From: Dipteris shenzhenensis
Taxonomy: Eukaryota; Polypodiophyta; Polypodiopsida; Gleicheniales
Length of the DNA: 64,000 bases
NCBI GenBank assembly: GCA_047967505.1
Contig: CM106538.1
Strand: one strand, 5' to 3'
Shown in pieces: positions 57,432 to 64,000 of the stretch. The notes under the pieces are model-generated. The model saw only the letters and a list, made by a program, of their open reading frames with translations. It was not told the origin of the DNA and ran no database searches. The first letter of the stretch is position 1. The number at the start of each line of letters is the position of its first letter. The position numbers were made by a program, and so were the translations under genes.

Positions 57432-58930
57432 AAATGATCATCATGGTGAATTGAATCTTAAAGTATCTCCTTGATGCAACTAATAAATGTTTCGGCATAG
57501 ATGCATGCAAATTTGCACCCTAAATTCTTCATCATGTGACTTGCAATCATTTCATCGATAAATCACTATCTATCATGATAGTATGAATGATGGATGATAT
57601 AGGTGGAGGGTGTTGAAATGAAGTAGACATGAAAAGTAGTTTTGTGAATAAAGGGATCTTATAAGCCCTAAATACTATTGGAAAGAAATGTAATTAAATG
57701 TATATAATATCTTTGTGGGGTAGTTTTATGACTAAAGGGTGTGTGATGTTAGTGGCATCTTTGTGGCGTAGAAATGTATATAGTATCTTCTTGGGGTAGT
57801 TTTATGACTAAATGGTATGTGATGTTATGATAAAATTGTCTACCAAATCACAATATAGGCCATGCTCAGAAAAATGTGCTCAGACCAAGACGCTCAGAGA
57901 AAAGACATACCCTAAAAAAGCGTAGCTTGCTACCCTCATTGATCAGATAATTTCTCCATATCTATAGATGGGGCCTATGTCTATTACCACTAACTTAATT
58001 CTCTTTATTATCTCAGTCAAATTGTCATGCACACCATCGAAGCCTTCTCTGCCAAATGCTAATGCTTGACCAAATTTTCATCTAGGCCATGAAAGCCTTC
58101 CTTCACACTCATCAATGCTCTACACACAAGAGCTCTGTATAAATGCTTTCTTGTATGAAAAATAGCAAATTGAGTATTGCCACTCCTTGAATCAACTATG
58201 CAACATTTCCTTCATTTCAATGTTGGGGTTTTTTGGTGCCCATATGATCCTCTCAACTCCTTCTGTATGCGGATTTTTGGAAATCGAATTGGTCATTGAA
58301 GGTACATGACTGTTTGTAGATGCCAAGGATGTTGGTAAGCACCTCACTACTACTAGAGCCACAAAAGTCTTGAGCGTTGCTCCTAGAAAGGGTGCCATTC
58401 CCACCTGTGTCGTGGGGGTGAATGAGATGAAATATAGCTCTGAATAATTGCCATTAGCAATGCATCTTGCACCACAAACAACCTGGCGTCATCTATAAAG
58501 GCCCATCTGAAGAACCACTCATTAACAAGGCATCTTGCACCACATATGCAAAGGTCTTAGATGATAAGTACGATGAAAATTGCATCGATGCTAATGTGCA
58601 AAGGGGTGAATGGCTTCTTGTGGATCATCCTTTCAATGTGCTTCCATTTGATAACATGACTGCTTCTCTAATTTCCTATTGATCACCCCTTTCGATGTGC
58701 TTCCATCCGATGACAGTATAGCTTCTCTAATATCTTTGTCCCATTTTTGTTTTATGGAATGCACACTCATAGGAGTCATCAACCGCAACCCACTTCTACA
58801 CCAATGATTAGCATCTCCTAGATGCTAGACACACAAGGACTTGAGGAGGGCCAGAGAAGCCACCCTCAACATCATGCCAACATCTTGATAGGTGAAGTGA
58901 AGGATGCTACCTAATGTCAATGGATGACAA
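57432..58930. other. No recognised gene; short tandem duplications
   Basis: AT-rich. A ~78-bp unit containing GGGGTAGTTTTATGACTAAA is duplicated at about 57695-57835. A ~61-bp unit containing TTTCAATGTGCTTCCAT (or TTTCGATG...) is duplicated at about 58628-58745, and GCATCTTGCACCACA occurs twice near 58463 and 58532. Open frames of 70-71 codons on each strand show no motif. Confidence 0.4.
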
Positions 58931-58939
58931 GATCATAGG

Positions 58940-59640
58940 TGCCCCCTCCTAATGTGTCTATAGTAGACCTTGTGGTGCAGGTGGAGAAGAAAACATTCGC
59001 TGACGAGGTAAGTGCTATATTTGGAGAGGCAGTTGCCAAGATGAGGCAGGCACATGTGAGAACAAAGGAAAGGTTGCTTTAGGGGAGCTTTGAATCGATT
59101 TGGCAAGGGTAGGCATAGAGGGCGAAAGAAGGGTCTCGATCCTCCCAAGAGTCCAGTGAAATTAGAAATGTTTCCACTCAGGAAGTGTTCAATATTCTCA
59201 CCAAATAGTAGAGGCGAAGGCACAGATAGCCTCGATTTATTGGGTTCACATCCCATTCCGTATGTTGCTTGTTCGATCAATTGAAATATTTCTTGGGAGA
59301 GTTTATGGAAGCTGGGAAGCATCAACATCGATAGTCCAACACAAGAGGTTGAAAGCTTGGTTCTGGCTTGGGGGAGATCAATGGCGTGTTGAGGCTGTGC
59401 ATTGTGAGAATGTAGCAAATAGACTCTTTGTCTATTGTTTGGGTCTGCATGTGTACTATGGTCATCATGTTTGCCCTGTGCACTTATTCTTTTGCATGTT
59501 TATTTGCAGTAGATATTTTCTATTCCAACCAGAGGCTTTGCACGTACTGTTGCACTTACATCGATTGTGAGATAAGACTTTCATCTTGCCAATCGATGAT
59601 CCCTAAAATTATAGCAAATTGTCTTTGCTTCTTGTAACTA
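58940..59640 (+). pseudogene. Unidentified coding remnant
   Basis: A coding-like stretch starts at about 58940 ([20 protein letters not shown], then [20 protein letters not shown]) and breaks at a stop near 59080. Further blocks in other frames read RFGKGRHRGRKKGLDPPKSP and GGDQWRVEAVHCENVANRLF. I do not recognise the family. The composition (acidic/basic helix, then basic linker) looks like real protein that has decayed, but a chance origin cannot be excluded. The Helitron-like region that follows may have captured it. Confidence 0.3.
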
Positions 59641-60456
59641 TATCTTGGTGCTGATTCTGAGAATCGTGTATAGTTTGGCAGCCGTGATAGCTAAATAACA
59701 TTTCTTCCTTTTATTTGTACTAGCAGCAGTAGGATAGCCATCCATTTTCTTCATTAGATTCATATTATGCACCTCATTTTGGTAGACATAGGCCTTCTCA
59801 ATGAAGTACAACTATGTGGTAGACAAAGTATAGTCCGTCCTAATTTATGTCACCCATTCAAACTTTTGTTTTCTAGTTTAGTATTTCCTAATGGTTTTCG
59901 TTTTCTTTTTTAGGCAACAGTTAACAAGTTTTCATAACTTTGTTTTTACCTTTTGCATGTTAAAATTTTGTAATGATATGGATTTGTGGTAAATTTCCAC
60001 GATACTTTATAACTGTGATGAAATACAAGTATTTGTCTAACCCTTTGTATTGTTTTTGCTAGAGCAAATCCGTTATATAATTAATTATGTTTACAATGAC
60101 TTCTATCAAATTGTACTTTATAATTTAATAGTCTTGAGAATGTTTGTTATTGCTTTAAATGTTAATTTGATAAATCCAACAATCATATTTTCTTTTGAGT
60201 AAGTTGCTTTAACAATCATGTAACTTGCATTCATTTCCATGTATTAGAAAACTTGGTCGTTAAAAAAGCGTGTTGCAAATCAGTTAAGTAAACCACTAGT
60301 TAACATTAGGTGTTGCTATGTTAAATGTAAAGATTGCATGGCTTTGCAAAGCTGAATTTATGAAATGTAATACTTTGTCATTTTCTTTAAGTAGAACATA
60401 AGCTCTATACAACATAATAAATCCTTCCAAATGCTTTAATTATGTAAATAAGACTT
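59641..60456. other. AT-rich, no gene seen
   Basis: No open frame or repeat of note. It could be non-coding 5' sequence of the Helitron-like element that follows. Confidence 0.4.
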
Positions 60457-60569
60457 GTGTTTAAGTGTTGTTTTAAAAACTTTGAACAAAGGACATATGT
60501 CTTGCTAATAATTATTGAAATTGCAACTTCAAAAGAATATTCAATTACTTATGTATGTCACTCAATTAT

Positions 60570-61620
60570 TCGCAGAGCAGTGAGAAAATTGTCCGTGACA
60601 CCTATGAAGGCTTGTGAAGATGAAGTCAACTCATCACAAGACAACTTCCCAGCCAAATTTCCTGAGCAAAAGAATGAGGGAAATAATCAAGCCATGGTCA
60701 TTGAAAGTAAGCACTACCTAAAAGATTCTTCCTCACTACTGGTACTATACATATGGCAGCAAACTGACTGCATCAGCCTTAGATTTGCTTTTGAGGGAAA
60801 ACTCTTGGCCAAATATGGGACCTACAAAGCTAAAGAACTTGAGGATGTTGTTGTTCTCTGAGCTGACTTCACAAATAGACACAACTGTGACACTATCACA
60901 TTTGTTGTCCCTCATTCCTATGTAGATCAATATAAAGACAAGTTGGAAGTAGATGGCTTCTATAGGATAAAAGGCCCTTCTATAATAAAAAAGAGCCTCG
61001 ATGAAGGAGGTACTTGTTCTTATTCTATTGATCTTAACACCACAACAAGTGTGCTCAAAGGCAAACCATTTGAAGGAACTATCACTTTATTGAATGATCA
61101 CAAACTTGCGAATATGTCCCTTTCGAGACAAAGAATTGTAGGTCCTTGAAGCACCTCAATATGGCAATGGGCACTATATCATTTGTTATCATCAAAGTTG
61201 ACAAGGATGGAGGAGCAGCAGATCAATTAATCATTGCTGACGGACCAAGAAATGAGGATCGAACTGCGGTACACACAATCTATTAATTGCAATTCATTAT
61301 GCATGACAACTTCATAATGCTTAGAATTTTCAAACATGTGCACAAGAGTTTGTTTGCATGCCTAGAGGAATACAAAATGAAGAAGGCATTGTTATGTGCA
61401 CATTGAAGAATGTATCCTACATGTTAGTAAGGAATACATTGTGTGTTTTTGACTTCACAATCTTGGCAAACATCCCAGACGGTCCAAAGAAAGAAGAGCT
61501 CACCCAAGTGTTTGTTATCCAAGTTGGAAGTCTTGGTGGATATGGCCGCATGGTAAATCCTAAACTTACCCTTCATGGTTTGCTATTATTTGTTATGTAT
61601 TACAATAACTTATAAATTGA
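60570..61620 (+). pseudogene. RPA70-like OB-fold protein of a Helitron-type element
   Basis: Plus-strand blocks: CISLRFAFEGKLLAKYGTYK, then a TGA at 60859-60861 in VVL*ADFTN (CGA before one C-to-T), then CDTITFVVPHSYVDQYKDKL and VDGFYRIKGPSIIKKS, with CSYSIDLNTTTSV. This follows the RPA1 first OB-fold pattern ('W.I.ARV..K......N..G.....F.L.D', 'Y..L..G..Y.I..G', 'Y.I....T.V'). After a frameshift near 61120 a second OB-like stretch reads EYVPFETKNCRSLKHLNMAM and then GTISFVIIKVDKDGGA. An intron may start at the GTACAC near 61268. RPA-like single-strand DNA-binding ORFs are common passengers in plant Helitrons, which fits the Helitron N-terminal region downstream. Confidence 0.5.
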
Positions 61621-62990
61621 TGTGCAGGTTAGTCGAGTTCTACAATTCACAAATCTAAACTCGTAGCTTGTGGAGTATTCATGTGCTGTCTATGCTGGCT
61701 CTCGTGTGAGTCATGATCATCAACCTTTTTGCTACATACACAAGAAATTATTCAAACACCTTGCTTGACGGGCAAGATAGTTCAATGTTTTAGTGAAGAC
61801 ATTGCCATCCACTTGCGTGGGTCGCATGTAGAAACTATTCTACCTTTAGAGGCTCCTTTCCTTGAACTTCATAGTGAACATGTTCTTCGTGTATGCTCAA
61901 TGCTCCATTGCATCAAGTGTAGTGGTACTTTCACAATGAATAGTTCTGGCCATGTAATAGGCTTTGAGGGAAGCTCTTGATTGTACTAAGGCATTTTTAA
62001 AATTTAGCAAGGGTATTCATGAGATTTTTTGAAAGAAATCATTGTTCTTGGACATTGAAACATTGTGTTGATATTCATTTCTTCTTTTTGTGTAGAAAAT
62101 GGACATCTCATTTGAAAAGTAAATTCTTGAAAATCTCAATGCATTTGACCTTGCATCAAATGTTGGTTTCTTGTAGCAACACCCACAGAACACAAACATT
62201 ATAAATTGTCCAATTGAGCTTATTCCATTGCAATCATATTCCGCTTTGCTAGAAATCCTTATTAAATGTGTTCAAACAAATGCAAACTTTGTCAATTCCC
62301 CTTGTAAAATTCTTTCAAACCTTAACAATGACTCGTACAATCAAATTGCATGTGTTGAAGAGATTAAGAGAATGGTAACAAATATTTCTACTTCAAGATC
62401 TTAACTATATAGTTGCTTGACGAGCTTTATAAAAAACTTGCATTGTTCATTCAAAGACATTTGTAAAACTAGTACAAATGCTACAAAGTTTTCATGCACA
62501 TTTTCATGATAATATTTTAGTGCATACACTTTTATTTGATGAAACTACAATACCAATGCAAATATCACCTTTGCATCATATTCAATGTAAAGGAGCATAC
62601 ATCCCCTAGACCAAAGAACATGAAAGTCAACTTGGTTTAATTCTTCGTAACACCCTTCAGTTAAGTGCTAAAGAGGTTGGTACCATATTCATTGAAACAC
62701 ACAAAGATGCACCTTACAATTGCATGAAAGATATATAGAATGAAAGATGCAAATGTGGCAAAAGGATGAGAAAAGGACATACCAATGGTATTGAGAAAAG
62801 CACACAAAACAAAGGAGGTGATATAAGAGAAGACAATTGCATCTCAAAGCAAAGAACAATGTTTGATTCAAGCAAGGAACAAGAAACAAGGAACATAAAA
62901 GCAAGTAACTCTAGTGCCAATTGTGGACACTCTTCAACATTCTTGCAAATGTTGTCAAACGTTAACATTCTTGTCCAAGCTACACACTAA
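61621..62990 (+). other. Decayed interior of the Helitron-like element
   Basis: Short plus-strand frames (61729-61980, 62766-62990) are probably exon remnants, but I see no domain. A phrase VGTIFIETHKDAPYNCMKDI occurs near 62675-62735. No terminal structure is visible. Confidence 0.3.
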
Positions 62991-62995
62991 GTCCA

Positions 62996-63830
62996 ATGTT
63001 GACTCCATTTTTAATACAAAGTGATATCATTACTGCCGAAGTTCTTCCCAAAGAGAAGTGCTTATGCTCCATTTGTTTGAAATATATTAAGAGAAATATT
63101 TTACCGACTTTTTCCCATATCAACATGCCACTTCCAAAGAAAATGAAATACACTAGTCTTCTTAATGACATTGAAGCATGCCTTATTTCAGTTCGAATCC
63201 CTTTTGCACAAATTTGTGAGTTGATTTTTGATGGACAATGCGGCCTCAAGGGAAGCATTGTGAATGTGTTTGCTGATGTTGACAGAGCCCAATACGTACT
63301 ACTGAGGTTCCTTATAGATGGAGCAACAGCCATGGTTGGGATTAAAAGAAAGCTAGAGTACACTCATTATTATATGAGTGATTAGTAAGACCTACTTTGA
63401 TAATGCGTGCATTGAAGGAGCTACTTCCAAATTCCCTATACAAGGAACAAAAGGTCACATCAAACCACAAATGGGCTCAAAATATAGAGTCTTTGGGAGA
63501 AATTCAAATACAAGAGAACTCATCAAGAAACAACAACATGGACGATGACAATGACATGCTAGTACATCAGATTTACAATAGCCAACAAGTCATTGACTTC
63601 GAAGAGAAAACAATAAATATTGCACCCTCAAAAGGCTTCTCACCTTTAAGCACCTTCAAGGACAAACATTGTGAAGAGTTAGCATTCCCTCAACTATTTT
63701 ATGGACATGGACGCTTATACAATATATCGGATCGAACTTCATACCAAGACATTGCACAGTGGGAATTCACTAACAGTGATCAATGCTTTGCATTCTCCAT
63801 AGAAAACATCTTTTTTTAAACCATGAGAGT
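62996..63830 (+). pseudogene. Helitron protein N-terminal region (DUF6570-like)
   Basis: The first block (62996-63385) reads KCLCSICLKYIKRNILPTFS, then MPLPKKMKYTSLLNDIEACL, RIPFAQICELIFDGQCGLKG and VNVFADVDRAQYVL. This matches the 'C..C......PP.L..L...E..LI....P........GQ....G.V.N.P.D' series of DUF6570. After two stops and a frameshift, VRPTLIMRALKELLPNSLYK, then NIAPSKGFSPLSTFKD, EELAFPQLFYGHGR and SYQDIAQWEFTNSDQCFA match the 'P..I..AL..L...N.LY', 'APGE...P', 'EELSFP', 'Y.....SELR..DRR' region just before the Helitron Rep domain. The window ends before the Rep HUH and helicase parts. Intact Helitron proteins drive rolling-circle transposition. Confidence 0.75.
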
Positions 63831-64000
63831 ATTGGTGCGTCAAGTACTATCCTCAACCTGGGTTCGCATATGTGTAAAGTGCAATTGCGTGGACGAACAT
63901 TAAGAGAAAAAGACACACTGCACAACACTAACGTTGAGAACCTTCTCCATTCCAATATTGGACATCACTTCGCATCCATGTGAACATCATCCAACTACAA

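Overview
The window is nuclear DNA of a land plant and is built almost entirely from transposable-element debris. The lineage call rests on plant-type Copia and Gypsy polyproteins, initiator-Met and His tRNA primer binding sites, plant MULE, Helitron and LINE remnants, GT-AG introns, and a fragment resembling a plant CSC1/OSCA-type channel gene. A large-genome non-seed plant such as a fern or lycophyte would fit the mix of element families, but the sequence does not prove it. There are no rRNA genes, tRNA genes, CRISPR arrays or operons.

Layout. 0-3.5 kb: a decayed Gypsy gag-protease (minus) and a Copia fragment (plus). 3.5-8.55 kb: a minus-strand Copia with frameshifts and stops, and ends that do not match each other. 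9.3 kb: CT microsatellites. 11.98-14.09 kb: the only convincing host gene, the 5' part of a minus-strand proline-rich von Willebrand factor A (vWA) gene whose four predicted exons join in one frame. 16.75-18.9 kb: a decayed DUF7869-type protein gene with an internal coding minisatellite. 19.1-22.4 kb: a ~181-bp satellite arranged as dimers, with a 292-bp insertion flanked by a 9-bp duplication; the same satellite returns inverted at 28.26-28.92 kb. Between the arrays lie a Gypsy gag-protease, a LINE scrap and a Copia LTR. 29.9-35.0 kb: at least three broken Copia copies, one apparently interrupted by another LTR. 35.9-37.2 kb: Gypsy RNase H-integrase. 38.1-41.6 kb: a decayed MULE with transposase core and SWIM finger. 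42.34-43.0 kb: eight palindromic hairpins in a row. 43.5-44.0 kb: the CSC1-like fragment between two CT-rich tracts.

44.47-48.30 kb (plus) holds what I consider the most interesting object: a seven-exon pseudogene that reads as a ParB-like domain followed by a beta-class N4/N6 DNA methyltransferase-like domain. 48.60-57.43 kb is a young full-length Gypsy element (minus) with 991-bp LTRs that differ at about three sites by eye, a 4-bp target duplication, a tRNA-His-type primer site, a 50-bp leader minisatellite, and an RNase H-like ORF upstream of gag. 60.4-64 kb is the 5' part of a plus-strand Helitron-type element (RPA-like OB-fold region, then the DUF6570/Helitron N-terminal region), cut by the window edge.

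How the parts relate: most coding blocks are independent insertions that have decayed in place. Many nonsense codons are explained by a single C-to-T change on one strand (CGA, CAA, CAG or TGG to stop), as expected from deamination of methylated cytosine. No intact autonomous element is present; the Gypsy element is young but its pol carries three stops. Exon boundaries, domain names and LTR edges were read by eye and should be treated as predictions.
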